This document shows, piece by piece, positions 24,042 through 33,057 of a stretch of DNA of 38,219 nt; position 1 is the stretch's first letter; the number at the start of each line of letters is the position of its first letter. The notes under the pieces were generated by a model. That model ran no database searches. It was not told the DNA's origin and saw only the letters and a program-made list of their open reading frames with translations. Source of the DNA: an uncultured Akkermansia sp. GTDB taxonomy: Bacteria; Verrucomicrobiota; Verrucomicrobiia; Verrucomicrobiales; Akkermansiaceae. The translations under genes were made by a program, and so were the position numbers. The DNA lies in assembly GCA_900548895.1 (NCBI GenBank), contig URLZ01000022.1:1-38219 (forward strand), written 5' to 3'.

Positions 24042-24612
24042 CTTTCGTTGCCCGGCGGCCCGCGCTGATGCGCCGCGCAGGCTCCCGAGAGCTGCCCGCG
24101 GTCGCCGTCGTTGCTCTGGCTGGTGCTCGCGTCATCGCTCACCATCTCCGGCCCCAGACACACCGATCCCGACCCCTGACCTCACCACCCCCGGCCGCGC
24201 CGCCATCGGCCGCGCCCCCTCCTCCCCCCCGGCCGCGCCGCCCTCAGCCGCTCAGCTCTGAACATGCAGCCCCGACCATCGCCCCGTGGCAGCCTCTCGC
24301 TTGCACCTGCTGCTCCGCATCGCGCGAGCCGGCTGCTCCATACCCTCCGCATCGCCCGAGTCGGCTGCTCCGCATTGAGTCAACCGGCCCGGATCGCCTC
24401 CTGACGAGCCTCACCTCTTCCGCCGCCGACCTGCCGCAGCCTCCCCACGTCCCTCACCACTTTCCCCCGCGCGGAGCCGGGAGGCAGACAGAGACGCGAG
24501 GCGCGGGGAGGAGCGGGACGCAGGGATTCGGAGCGGAATCGCGGCGCGGACATCGGGGGGGGGCTGAGGGATCCTCTCTCTCGAAAAGGGGAGATATTCC
24601 GCGCATTTTGGC
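24042..24612. other. about 570 bases without a gene
   Basis: C-rich on the plus strand. It includes a direct repeat of about 27 bp (24313-24339 and 24345-24371, two mismatches; core CTCCGCATCGC) with a 32-bp period. No ORF in it shows motifs. Confidence 0.6.
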
Positions 24613-24641
24613 TTGACAAAAGCCGCCGAATCATGTATCTC
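24613..24641 (+). promoter_or_regulatory. rplI promoter
   Basis: Consensus TTGACA (24613-24618), 17-bp spacer, TATCTC (24636-24641); leader of about 25 bases without a Shine-Dalgarno. Confidence 0.8.
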
Positions 24642-24672
24642 ATCCCCTCACACCAAACCCACTATTTGAGTT

Positions 24673-25179
24673 ATGGCACACATGAAAGTTATTCTCGCTA
24701 CGAAAATTGAAGGTCTGGGCTGCGAAGCCGACCTCGTTACCGTGAAGGCCGGTTATGGCCGCAACTACCTGATTCCTCAGGGACTTGCGTTCGAGGCGAC
24801 CCCCGCCAACCAGCGCTTCATCAACATGCTGCAGCGCAAGCGCGCCGAGCGCGAAGCCGCTGAGCTCGCCAACTTCCAGGAGATCGCCGCCAAGATCGCC
24901 GCCGTCACGGTTGAACTGACCCTTGAGGCCGGCGAGAATGGCAAGGTCTTCGGCGCCATCACCAACCAGCAGATCACCGAGGCTCTCGCGGCCAAGGGTA
25001 TCGAGATCGACCGTCGCGCCATCGAGCTCGAGAAGCCGCTCAAGAAGTCCGGCACCTACGACGTGGTCGCCAAGCTGCACCCGCAGGTGGCCCCCATCGT
25101 CAAGGTCGTCCTGACGGTCAAGGGCGAAGTGACCGAGGAGGCTCCCGCCGCCGAGGCTCCCGAGGCTGCCGCCGAGTAA
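24673..25179 (+). CDS. rplI: 50S ribosomal protein L9
   Basis: 168 residues; usual length is about 150. The N-terminal rRNA-binding domain has the L9 signature (GLGCEADLVTVKAGYGRNYLIP, positions about 16-37), then a long connecting helix (about 41-75) and the C-terminal domain. An acidic Glu/Ala/Pro tail (last 16 residues) is added. L9 supports reading-frame maintenance on the large subunit. Here it is a single-gene unit with its own promoter and terminator, rather than following rpsF-ssb-rpsR as in many bacteria. Confidence 0.97.
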   Translation: MAHMKVILATKIEGLGCEADLVTVKAGYGRNYLIPQGLAFEATPANQRFINMLQRKRAEREAAELANFQEIAAKIAAVTVELTLEAGENGKVFGAITNQQITEALAAKGIEIDRRAIELEKPLKKSGTYDVVAKLHPQVAPIVKVVLTVKGEVTEEAPAAEAPEAAAE

Positions 25180-25205
25180 GGCTCCCCTTTCCCTTTGAAC
25201 ACCGA

Positions 25206-25243
25206 AACCCCTCCCTGCCACAGGCAGCGGAGGGGGTTTTTAT
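25206..25243 (+). terminator. intrinsic terminator of rplI
   Basis: Stem AACCCCTCC-CTGCC with GGCAG-C-GGAGGGGGTT (one bulged C), a 3-base loop and then TTTTTAT, 27 bases past the stop. Confidence 0.93.
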
Positions 25244-25560
25244 TGGGGGCTGAGGGGCTTCCTCGGGGTGCGGGGAGGAGATTTCACGCGGGAAGGGCTC
25301 TCGCAGTCGAGATGGATGGGCGGCGGCGCGCCCTTTTCGCGCGGCGGGGGCGATGATCGGCAAGGGGAGAGAAAGTCACGCGAGCGGGACGCAGCAGCGG
25401 GCGAGGAGGACCTGCACCAAAACACGGCGCGGGAGTCTCGGGCCGGGCTCTGTGTCGGAGCTGCACCGGCCTCGCGCGTCGGATCAGCATTGGCTGGGCG
25501 TCGGATCAGTGTCTGATCGGCTTCTGCGCGGCGTTTGCCCGCTGTCTGCTCAGACGCGTC
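25244..25560. other. 317-base gap between convergent rplI and the SprT-like gene
   Basis: Beyond the rplI terminator I see no gene, promoter or second terminator. A short direct repeat GTCGGATCAG occurs at about 25478 and 25501. Confidence 0.5.
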
Positions 25561-26229
25561 TCAGGGCTCGAGCCCGGGGGCCGGGGGCAGCGGGCCTTCG
25601 GGGGGAAGCTCGACGAGGCGGAGGCGCCCCATCGTCTCCTCGCGCCGCCCGGGGATGTAGCAGGTTTTCAGGTAAGCGGGGGTGAGGCGCGCCGGGCGGC
25701 GGCGGTAGTAGCGCAGCACTTCGCCGCTGTCGGCCAGACAGAGGGCATAGCGCGGGCGGCTCAGGTGCTCGGGCACGAAGGACTCGCAGCGCACCGTCGC
25801 CCGCTCCCCCGGAATGCCGAGGGCTGCGCAGCAGGCGCGCCATGCGGGGCCGTGCCCGCGGCGGCGTACCCTCTCCCAGCAGAGGGCATGCGCGAGCTCG
25901 TGCAGCAGCGTGCGGCGGATGAGCTCGACGTCGCGCTCGAGGTAATGCGCCACGAAGTAGCGCGAGAGGCTCACCCTCTTCTCTGCCGTGCGGCAGCAGC
26001 CGAGGCGCCGCACGGCGCGATCCCAGGCGAAGCTCCAGCCCTCCAGCTCCAGCGCGGCGATGCAAGCGAGCGCGTAGGCCTCCACCTCCTCCGCGGCACG
26101 CCAGCGGGTCGCCGGCGGCAGGCTCAGCGAGCCGGGCTTGGGCAGGGGAGCGGCCCGCCAAGCCGCGGGCGGGGGTTCGTCGGGCGTCAGCAGGCGGTGG
26201 ATGAAGCGCTGGGCGAAGGAGCGGCGCAT
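25561..26229 (-). CDS. SprT-like zinc metalloprotease domain protein
   Basis: 222 residues. The start ATG (26229) is chosen because the frame upstream is a 9-bp repeat array. The SprT domain (about 45-150) carries HELAH (110-114) with the third zinc ligand His126 in RRRGHGPAW, the usual HExxH...H spacing. After it, RYALCL...YYRRR...YLKTCY has the outline of the SprT zinc ribbon, but only one Cys remains in each half (164 and 190), so that zinc site is probably lost. Eukaryotic SprT relatives cleave DNA-protein crosslinks; the bacterial role is poorly known. It lies downstream of recA on the same strand with a 379-base gap. Confidence 0.82.
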   Translation of the reverse strand: MRRSFAQRFIHRLLTPDEPPPAAWRAAPLPKPGSLSLPPATRWRAAEEVEAYALACIAALELEGWSFAWDRAVRRLGCCRTAEKRVSLSRYFVAHYLERDVELIRRTLLHELAHALCWERVRRRGHGPAWRACCAALGIPGERATVRCESFVPEHLSRPRYALCLADSGEVLRYYRRRPARLTPAYLKTCYIPGRREETMGRLRLVELPPEGPLPPAPGLEP

Positions 26230-26238
26230 GGCGAGAAT

Positions 26239-26328
26239 CGGGAAAAACGGGAAAATCGGGAAAATCGAGCGAAACGAGGGAAGCGAGGAAGGCGAGGAAG
26301 GCGAGAAAGACGGGCAGGACGGGGAAGG
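26239..26328. repeat. degenerate 9-bp tandem array upstream of the SprT-like gene
   Basis: About ten successive 9-bp units of the form CGRGRARRN. The first three are CGGGAAAAA, CGGGAAAAT, CGGGAAAAT; later ones are CGAGGAAGG-like. The array begins 9 bases from the start codon and occupies the space where a promoter would be expected. Confidence 0.85.
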
Positions 26329-26608
26329 TCCGGGAAGAGCTCGGGGTGAGGGGGAATGCCGAGTGAGGAAGGCGCAGGGTGCGGGGCAGAGGGGAGGGAA
26401 GCGCGGAGAGGGGGGCGGCGGTCGGGGAAGTGGGAGGGTGGCGGTGTTCAGCCGTCCGCTTGGCGGGCTCAAGCGTGCAGCAAGCGGCAGCCCGCGCCGC
26501 GGGGGCTCGGACTGCCGATGAAAGGCTTGAGAGGGGCTTCGGGAGGGGCGGAGCTGCGCCGCAAAGCCGCAAAGCCGCGTGCCGCGCCGCAAAGCCGAAG
26601 CTTGTCGG
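26329..26608. other. spacer downstream of recA
   Basis: The stretch is purine-rich on the plus strand, with no gene. Near recA, CCGCAAAG recurs three times (about 26560-26597). No clear intrinsic terminator for recA is visible. Confidence 0.5.
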
Positions 26609-27649
26609 TTATTTGCCGGCGGCGGCCTTCTCCTCCAGCTTCGCGCGCACGAGGTTCTCGATCTCAGCGTAGAGCTCGGGGTTGTTGCGCAGCGCGTCCT
26701 TGGCCGCGTCGCGGCCCTGGGCAAGCTGGCTGCCGTTGTAGCTGAACCACGAACCGCGCTTCTGGATGATGTCGTACTCCATGGCGAGGTCGATGAGGCT
26801 GCCCACCGACGAAATGCCTTCGTTGTACATGATGTCGAACTCGCACTCCGTGAAGGGCGGCGCTACCTTGTTCTTGACGACCTTGAGCTTCGTGCGGTTG
26901 CCCGCCACCGTGCCGTCGCTGCCCTTGATCTGGCCGATGCGGCGGATATCGCAGCGCACCGAGGCGTAGAACTTCAGCGCGCGGCCGCCCGGCGTCGTCT
27001 CCGGATTGCCGAACATCACGCCGATCTTCTCGCGGATCTGGTTGGTGAAGATGCAAATCGTGCGCGCCTTGGCGATGAGCGAGGTGAGCTTGCGCAGCGC
27101 CGCGCTCATCAGGCGGGCCTGAGCGCCCACCGTGCTGTCGCCGATGTCGCCCTCCAGCTCCTGGCGGGTGACGAGGGCGGCCACCGAGTCCACCACGATC
27201 ACGTCAATCGCATTCGAGCGCACCAGAGCCTCGCAGATCTGCAGCGCCTCTTCGCCGCTGCCAGGCTGAGACACCAGCAAGTCATCGAGATTCACCCCGA
27301 GCTTCGCCGCATAGGCCGGGTCGAGCGCGTGCTCCACGTCGATGAAGGCCGCGAGACCACCCGCCTTCTGCGCCTGCGCGATCACCGTGAGCGTCAGCGT
27401 CGTCTTGCCGGAGGACTCCGGGCCGAAGACTTCCACGATGCGCCCGCGGGGGAAACCGCCCACGCCCAGCGCGCGATCAATGAGAAGATTGCCGGTCGGG
27501 ATGACGTCCACCTCCATCTTCTTCTGGTCGCCGAGGCGCATGATGGCGTTCTCGCCGAAGTCTTTCTGGATCTGCAGCATCGCGGCATCGAGCGCGCGCT
27601 GGCGCTGCGCCTGCTGCTTTTCCTGTTCCGGGGTCAGCTCAGTACTCAT
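26609..27649 (-). CDS. recA: recombinase RecA
   Basis: 346 residues, normal length. RecA forms filaments on single-stranded DNA for recombination and SOS induction. Seen: Walker [10 protein letters not shown] (76-84), Walker [11 protein letters not shown], the RecA signature [27 protein letters not shown] and loop L2 with [19 protein letters not shown]. The C-terminal tail is short and lacks the strong acidic stretch of E. coli RecA. No clear LexA box or good promoter is visible in the 100 bases upstream. Confidence 0.98.
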   Translation of the reverse strand: MSTELTPEQEKQQAQRQRALDAAMLQIQKDFGENAIMRLGDQKKMEVDVIPTGNLLIDRALGVGGFPRGRIVEVFGPESSGKTTLTLTVIAQAQKAGGLAAFIDVEHALDPAYAAKLGVNLDDLLVSQPGSGEEALQICEALVRSNAIDVIVVDSVAALVTRQELEGDIGDSTVGAQARLMSAALRKLTSLIAKARTICIFTNQIREKIGVMFGNPETTPGGRALKFYASVRCDIRRIGQIKGSDGTVAGNRTKLKVVKNKVAPPFTECEFDIMYNEGISSVGSLIDLAMEYDIIQKRGSWFSYNGSQLAQGRDAAKDALRNNPELYAEIENLVRAKLEEKAAAGK

Positions 27650-27748
27650 ATCGCCACGAGCTTACCCGCCGCGCGCCGCCAACGCAAGCCCAAACTGCGC
27701 CAGCGGGGCAAAAGTTGAAGCGCGCGCGAACGCTGCCGCGATGAGGGC

Positions 27749-27776
27749 TTGACCTTGCGGGATTTTGTGGCAAAAT
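27749..27776 (+). promoter_or_regulatory. secDF promoter
   Basis: TTGACC (27749-27754), 16-bp spacer, CAAAAT (27771-27776); leader of about 17 bases. Confidence 0.6.
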
Positions 27777-27799
27777 GGGCTGACCAATCTCACACTTAC

Positions 27800-30304
27800 A
27801 TGTTAACAACGCTCCAGTCTATCATTGACAGCCCGGTCTTCTACCTCGTGGTGGGCCTGCTTCTGCTCGGCCTCTTCGCGTGGTACATGGCTGCGGAAAA
27901 GGACAAGGCAAAGCGCAACGCCGGCACGCTCTTCATCGTCGGTCTCTCGGCCTTCTCCCTGCTCTCTCTCTTCGTCAACGGCATGCAGTACGGCATCGAC
28001 ATCAAGGGCGGCGTCGAGCTGACTCTCGAGGTGCAGGACAAGGACGACGGCCGCGGCGGCAAGACACCTCCGACCGAGCAGGACATGCAGCAGGCCTGCG
28101 ACATTCTCAACGAGCGTCTCAACGCCACTGGCACCAGCGAAGTGCAGATTCTGCACTCAGGCAACAAGGTGCTCATCCAGATTCCGCAGCAGGACAAGGA
28201 CGAGGCTCGCAACGAGGAGAAGATTGACCGCATGGAGCGCACGCTCACCAAGATTGCTCGCCTCGAGCTGCTGATGGTGCACCCGGATTCCTCGCGCGTG
28301 CTCGCCGATCCCGCCACGCAGGAGGAGATCGCGCGCTACGAGGAGAAGCTGCTGCGCTACAAGGAGAGCCAGCTGACGGACGGCCGCGTGCCCGCCCCCG
28401 CCCTGCCGCGCATCAAGCTGCCCGGCTACACCAACTACATGATTCTGCCCAGCGCGGAGGTCAACCCCAAAACCAACCTGCCGCGCGAGTACTACGTGCT
28501 TGAGACCTCCATCGCGGCGCGCCAGCGCGGCGTCTACGTCGAGGGTAAGGACGTCGTGAGCGCGACGCCCAATGGCGCCCAGAAGGGCGTTGTCAACGTC
28601 ACCCTGAGCCGCGAGGGCGCCATGCGCATGGGCGAGCTCACGGGCGCCATGCAGATCGGCCGCGACTGTCTGGCCGTCGTGCTCAACAAGGAGGTGAAGT
28701 GCGCCCCCGTCGTGCAGGCGCGCCTCTCCAAGGATTTCCAGATCAGCGGCCTCGATGCGCCCGGCGAGGCGGAGGACGTCTCCAAGGCCCTCTCCAACCC
28801 GCTCTCCAGCGCCCTGAAGGTCGAGGGCCGCAAGGACGTTTCGGCCCAGCTCGGCAAGAGCGCGCTTGATCAGGGCATCGTGGCCGGCCTCGTCGGCATG
28901 GTCGGTATCTTCTGCTTCTGTTACTGGTATTATCGCAGCGCGGGCATCGTCGCCATGGTGGGTCTCGCCATCAACGGGCTGATTCTGCTCGGCCTGATGA
29001 GTCTCTTCGGCTTCGTGCTGACGCTGCCGGGCATCGCCGGTATCGTGCTGACTCTCGGTGTGGCGGTGGACGCCAACGTGCTCATCTACGAGCGCATGCG
29101 CGAGGAGCGCGACAAGGGCCGCCCCTTCATCGTCTGCTTGCGCACGGCTTACGATAAGGCTTTCTCGGCCATTTTTGACTCGAACATCACCTCGCTCATC
29201 ACCGCGCTCATCCTCTTCTGGCTGGCCAGCGGCTCGATCAAGGGCTTCGCCGTGACCACGAGCGTGGGTATCATCACCTCGCTCATCGGCGCCGTCGTCG
29301 TCACCCGCGTTCTCTTCTTCTGGGCTGAGCACCTCGGCGCCCTCAAGGAGTTCAAGTTCGGCAAGGCGCCGCTTGCCGGCAAGAGCTACGACTTCATGCG
29401 CATGGGCAAGCCGACGGCGATTCTCTCGGGCGCCGCGATTCTGCTCAGTGTGCTCTACGGCGTGTTCATCCGCGGTGAAAAGGCCCTCGGTATCGACTTC
29501 ACGGGCGGTGCCGCGCTGACCTACGTCGTGCCGCAGGAATCGGCGCTCGATTACTCGGCGGTTGAGAAGATGGTTGAGACGATGCCGCTCTCCAAGACGC
29601 CGACGATTCAGGAGTTCCAGAACAGCGGCATGGATCGCAACATCAAGATTCGCTGCGCCGGCAAGGCGGAGGCGCAGCATGTCGACGAGGTGCTGCGCCG
29701 CGACATCGAGCACATGAAGGATCTGCCGACCGCCTCGATTGAGGAAGTCAGCTCGTCGCTCGGCTCCACCTTCTTCAAGACGGCTCTCTGGGCCATGCTC
29801 GCCGGCCTGCTGGGCATCTCGCTCTACCTCGCCCTGCGCTTCGAATGGTCCTTCGCCTTCGGCGCGCTCGTGTCGACGGCGCACGACCTCATCGGCATCA
29901 TCGCGCTGGTAGTGCTGCTGGGCACGGAGCTGAACATCATCCACATCGGCGCCTTCCTCACGGTGATGGGCTACTCCATCAACGACACCATCGTCATCTA
30001 CGACCGCATCCGCGAACGCCTGCAAACGGCGGATAAGGGCGAGAAGATGGAGGACATCATGAACGAGGCCATCAACTCGACGCTCTCGCGAACGCTGCTC
30101 ACCTCGCTCTCGACCATCGCCGCGCTGATTGCCCTGCTGGCCCTCGGCGGCCCTGCCATGCGCGACTTCTCGCTGACGATGCTGCTGGGTATCTTCATCG
30201 GCACCTACTCCTCGATCTACATCGCCACCCCCGTGGTGCTCTGGGTCTCGCGCAAGCATGACCTGCGCGCCGAGGTGCAGGGCGCTCAGGATCCCGCTGC
30301 CTGA
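27800..30304 (+). CDS. secDF: fused protein translocase subunit SecDF
   Basis: 834 residues, 12 predicted helices. SecDF uses the ion gradient to pull exported proteins out of the Sec channel. The ATG at 27800 is preferred over the upstream TTG, which is part of the promoter. SecD half: first helix at about 12-30, YGIDIKGGVELTLEV, periplasmic P1 domain, then the helix block with VDANVLIYERMREE. SecF half (from about 540): GIDFTGGAALTYVV and GYSINDTIVIYDRIRERL. The conserved Asp residues in helix 4 and the Asp-Thr/Asp-Arg motifs are present. It leads a probable operon with the CbiX-like gene, 23 bases downstream. Confidence 0.96.
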   Translation: MLTTLQSIIDSPVFYLVVGLLLLGLFAWYMAAEKDKAKRNAGTLFIVGLSAFSLLSLFVNGMQYGIDIKGGVELTLEVQDKDDGRGGKTPPTEQDMQQACDILNERLNATGTSEVQILHSGNKVLIQIPQQDKDEARNEEKIDRMERTLTKIARLELLMVHPDSSRVLADPATQEEIARYEEKLLRYKESQLTDGRVPAPALPRIKLPGYTNYMILPSAEVNPKTNLPREYYVLETSIAARQRGVYVEGKDVVSATPNGAQKGVVNVTLSREGAMRMGELTGAMQIGRDCLAVVLNKEVKCAPVVQARLSKDFQISGLDAPGEAEDVSKALSNPLSSALKVEGRKDVSAQLGKSALDQGIVAGLVGMVGIFCFCYWYYRSAGIVAMVGLAINGLILLGLMSLFGFVLTLPGIAGIVLTLGVAVDANVLIYERMREERDKGRPFIVCLRTAYDKAFSAIFDSNITSLITALILFWLASGSIKGFAVTTSVGIITSLIGAVVVTRVLFFWAEHLGALKEFKFGKAPLAGKSYDFMRMGKPTAILSGAAILLSVLYGVFIRGEKALGIDFTGGAALTYVVPQESALDYSAVEKMVETMPLSKTPTIQEFQNSGMDRNIKIRCAGKAEAQHVDEVLRRDIEHMKDLPTASIEEVSSSLGSTFFKTALWAMLAGLLGISLYLALRFEWSFAFGALVSTAHDLIGIIALVVLLGTELNIIHIGAFLTVMGYSINDTIVIYDRIRERLQTADKGEKMEDIMNEAINSTLSRTLLTSLSTIAALIALLALGGPAMRDFSLTMLLGIFIGTYSSIYIATPVVLWVSRKHDLRAEVQGAQDPAA

Positions 30305-30327
30305 TACCCCACGGCTCCCCGTATTCC

Positions 30328-31248
30328 GTGAGCCGACGCTCCGCCAGATACCTGCTGTTGCTCTGCACCCTCGCCTTCGCGGCGGCGATGTGGGGCTCAG
30401 TGGACTGCGGAACGCGGCTCGCTGATCCTGATTTGCCGGTGCAGGACGCCACACGCCTGCGCCGGCTCATCTATTTTCACTTTGCGCTCTCGCAGCTCGC
30501 CGTGTTGGGCGCGGTGCTGGTCTTTTACGCGCGCCACGCGCGCTGGAAGCGCTACTACCTGCTCGTGAGCTACAATGAGCAGGGCATGCCGCTCGATCCG
30601 CCCGGCATCCGCATGCCCTCCGAGCGCGTCTACCGCTGCAACCTGCACGCCCTCGGCGCCGCCGAGCTGCCGCCCGACGATGCCCCGGTGCTCGTCTACC
30701 CGATGATGATGCTCTCGGGCAAGTCGAGCGGTGAGCGGCTGGAGGCTGCATTAAGCGACGCTTTTCGCCGCGCCGGGCGCCGGCCGGAGCTCTATTACCA
30801 GCCCGTGCTCGGTGCGTCTCCCTGGCTCGCCCGTGCGGCTGCCGAGCGCCTGAAGCCCCTGCTCGCTGCTGCGGACGGCTCCTCCACCGGCATTCTCGTC
30901 GTCGCGCACGACACCACCCTGCCCGAGCCGCCTCCCGAGCCCGCTCTCTTCTGCCGCCGCCTGCGCCGCCTGCTGCCCGGCGTTGAAATTGCGCTCGGCT
31001 ACATGCGCCAAGCGCCGCTGGCCGGCGACGTGCTCGCCCGCATGAGCAGCCCGCACATCCTGCTGCTGCCCTTCCTGCTCACCGAGGGCTACCACGCCAC
31101 GCGTGACCTTCCCACCGCCGCCCAAGCCGCCGCCTGCGGCAAAACCCTGCGCCGCCTGCCCGTCGTCGCCGCCCTGCTCAGCGGGGAGAACGGCGAGAGC
31201 CGTGAGAGCGACGCAGCTCAACCCACTTCCCCTGCTCCCGCCGCATGA
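30328..31248 (+). CDS. membrane-tethered CbiX-like (sirohydrochlorin chelatase-like) protein
   Basis: 306 residues from a GTG start. Two hydrophobic segments (about 7-24 and 48-68) are followed by a soluble region (about 118-270) that resembles CbiX-type chelatases. In the second half VVAHDTT (His194) and LLLPFLLTEGYHATRDLP (His256) match the two metal-binding His sites of CbiX; the preceding stretch VLVYPMMMLSGKSSGER looks like the end of a first repeat without its His. CbiX proteins insert cobalt, nickel or iron into tetrapyrroles and are normally soluble. No other tetrapyrrole gene is seen here, so metal handling or another role is possible. It overlaps the next gene by 4 bases. Confidence 0.65.
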   Translation: MSRRSARYLLLLCTLAFAAAMWGSVDCGTRLADPDLPVQDATRLRRLIYFHFALSQLAVLGAVLVFYARHARWKRYYLLVSYNEQGMPLDPPGIRMPSERVYRCNLHALGAAELPPDDAPVLVYPMMMLSGKSSGERLEAALSDAFRRAGRRPELYYQPVLGASPWLARAAAERLKPLLAAADGSSTGILVVAHDTTLPEPPPEPALFCRRLRRLLPGVEIALGYMRQAPLAGDVLARMSSPHILLLPFLLTEGYHATRDLPTAAQAAACGKTLRRLPVVAALLSGENGESRESDAAQPTSPAPAA

Positions 31249-31508
31249 AACTCGCCCTCAAAGTCTCCCCGGGCGCCAAGCGCAGCGAGCTGCTCGGCTG
31301 GGAGGAGGATTACCCGGGCGTCGGCCGCGTGCTGCGCCTGCGCATCGCCGCCCCTCCCGTCGAGGGCAAGGCCAACAAGGCCGTACTGGAGTTTCTCGCG
31401 GCGCGCCTCGGCCTGCCCAAGAGCGCGCTGAGCCTGCTGCACGGCAGCAGCGGCCGCCTCAAGCTCGTCGAGCTCCCCGACGGCACCGACCTCGGCCCCC
31501 TCGGCTGA
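31245..31508 (+). CDS. YggU/DUF167 family protein
   Basis: 87 residues, normal for the family. It has the conserved core VSPGAKRSELLGW and RIAAPPVEGKANKAVLEFLAARLGLPKSALSLLHGSSGRLK. YggU-type proteins are small, soluble and of unknown function. The ATG overlaps the preceding stop (ATGA), which suggests coupled translation with the CbiX-like gene. Confidence 0.9.
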   Translation: MKLALKVSPGAKRSELLGWEEDYPGVGRVLRLRIAAPPVEGKANKAVLEFLAARLGLPKSALSLLHGSSGRLKLVELPDGTDLGPLG

Positions 31509-31583
31509 GGGAGGTTCACTCGTCCGGGCGCTTCCTGAAGATGAGAGTCGCAGCGTCGGAGAGCCCTTTCCCCTGAAAACGCA

Positions 31584-31620
31584 ACAACCCCGGTTTGCCG
31601 CTGAGGCAAACCGGGGTTGT
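31584..31620. terminator. bidirectional terminator between convergent operons
   Basis: A perfect 16-bp stem (31584-31599 with 31605-31620) with loop GCTGA lies between the YggU gene and the convergent thioredoxin-like gene. The flanks are GATGTTCTCT on the plus strand and TGCGTTTTC on the minus strand, both only partly T-rich. Confidence 0.85.
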
Positions 31621-31777
31621 GATGTTCTCTGAGTACCCGGAGTTCGGCGCAGGCCGGACGGGACTTGGGCGGAACTCAGGCAGCTTTCCGGGCGGCTCTC
31701 GGAGCGGCACGCGATTCGCGGCCGCTCGCGCCGCCGGGCGTGCGATCGGGCGCGCGATCAGGGGGTGGAGCGTCGGC

Positions 31778-33043
31778 TCAGTCGCCGATGCGCTCCATCT
31801 TCACCTCGCCCGAGCAGCCCAGCCAGCCGTCGCGGCACTCCGCCGTCAGCCACACCTCGATGCGGTTGCCCTTGCCGGCGCGGGGCACGCGCAGCTCGAC
31901 GCTCTTCGTGTTCTGCTCCGGCGGAATCGACGCCTGCCCCACCACCTTGCCGTTGATGGCCAGTCGGTAGTTGCGCGTCACCATCCGGCCGTTGTTGCGC
32001 GGCACCAGGGTGAAGCGGTAGAGCCCCGGCTTCGTCACCTGATCCGTCACGCGCACGTGCCAGTCCTTCTCGAAATTGTGCGTCTGGTGGCAGCTGTCGT
32101 AGAAGCCCGAATCCACCGTGATGAAGGTGTCGGGATCCCAGTAATCCGCATAAAAGGCCGCGCCCTTGCCGTACTCGCTCTTGGGGTCCATCTTCACGAT
32201 TCTGCGCAGCGTCGCCGTGAGCGCCTTGCGCGCCGCGCGATCCTGAATCTTGTTCTGCGCCAGCATGCGCTCGCGCTCAATGTAGGCCAAGCCCGCCGTC
32301 CACTGCTGGCGGCGCATCCGGCTCAGGCTCTTGCGGGCGAGCACCCCCTTCACGTAGGCCTCCGCCGCATCGAAATCGCGTGCGGCGCCCTTGAGCTTGC
32401 CGTCCGCGCCATTGAGACGCTTGTTGATCTGGCCGTACATGTCCATGTGCCCCATCGCGTAGGCCGCGAGGTAGCCGCTTGCGTCCTCAGGATCCTTTTT
32501 GCGGATCTGCTCGACCACCGGCTTGCAGCGCACCGCGTCGTCCTCAGCCAGCAGATCGAGAGCGCGGCCCAGCAGGCGAGCACCCTCGACACCCTCCGTG
32601 CGGCGGCCCTGCTCCAGCAGCTCCGTGAACTGCGGCAGCGCCCGCAGCGAGCGCTTCACCGCCTTGCTCAGGCGCTCGGCGCTTCGCACCGTCTTGCCGT
32701 CGTAGATCGCCATCAGCGTCCCGTCCGGCGCCAGCAGCAGCGCCACCGGCAGATTGTAAATCTCCACCGGCATCAGCTTCGCGCGCACCTGATGCCCCAG
32801 ACCCGTCTTTTCGTCAAACTGGCCGAGAACCACCGGCAGATCGGCGCCGGCCAGCCGGCTCCATTCGCGGCAAAGTGCCTCGCCGCCGGGCAACCAATCC
32901 GAGCCGTGCCAGATGATGAGCGCCGGCTTGTTTTCCTTTTGCGCCGTTTGGCGCGCCGCCTCCACGCCGGGGTAGGCGAGCCCCTCGGCCGGCAGCAGCG
33001 GAGATGCGGCCAGCATCAGGGCCGCCAGAAGTGTCATTTTCAT
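31778..33043 (-). CDS. exported thioredoxin-fold protein lacking CXXC, with C-terminal beta domain
   Basis: 421 residues with a signal peptide (about 1-19). Residues 24-125 look like a thioredoxin fold: the place of the usual GSDWCxxC active site reads GSDWLPGG (47-54), so both cysteines are gone, while the cis-Pro loop NLPVALLLAPDG (97-108) remains. A helical middle follows, then a C-terminal beta-sandwich (about 325-421) with RFTLVPRNN and VELRVPRAGKGNRIEVWLT that could bind carbohydrate or protein. It begins 14 bases after the transglutaminase-like gene and is surely cotranscribed. It is probably a binding or scaffold partner in the periplasm or outside, not a redox enzyme. Family not recognised. 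Confidence 0.72.
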   Translation of the reverse strand: MKMTLLAALMLAASPLLPAEGLAYPGVEAARQTAQKENKPALIIWHGSDWLPGGEALCREWSRLAGADLPVVLGQFDEKTGLGHQVRAKLMPVEIYNLPVALLLAPDGTLMAIYDGKTVRSAERLSKAVKRSLRALPQFTELLEQGRRTEGVEGARLLGRALDLLAEDDAVRCKPVVEQIRKKDPEDASGYLAAYAMGHMDMYGQINKRLNGADGKLKGAARDFDAAEAYVKGVLARKSLSRMRRQQWTAGLAYIERERMLAQNKIQDRAARKALTATLRRIVKMDPKSEYGKGAAFYADYWDPDTFITVDSGFYDSCHQTHNFEKDWHVRVTDQVTKPGLYRFTLVPRNNGRMVTRNYRLAINGKVVGQASIPPEQNTKSVELRVPRAGKGNRIEVWLTAECRDGWLGCSGEVKMERIGD

Positions 33044-33057
33044 CGCAGTAAATCAGC

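Noticed and set aside
28157..30454. 765-codon open frame on the minus strand
   Set aside because: Antisense to secDF; no signal or domain.
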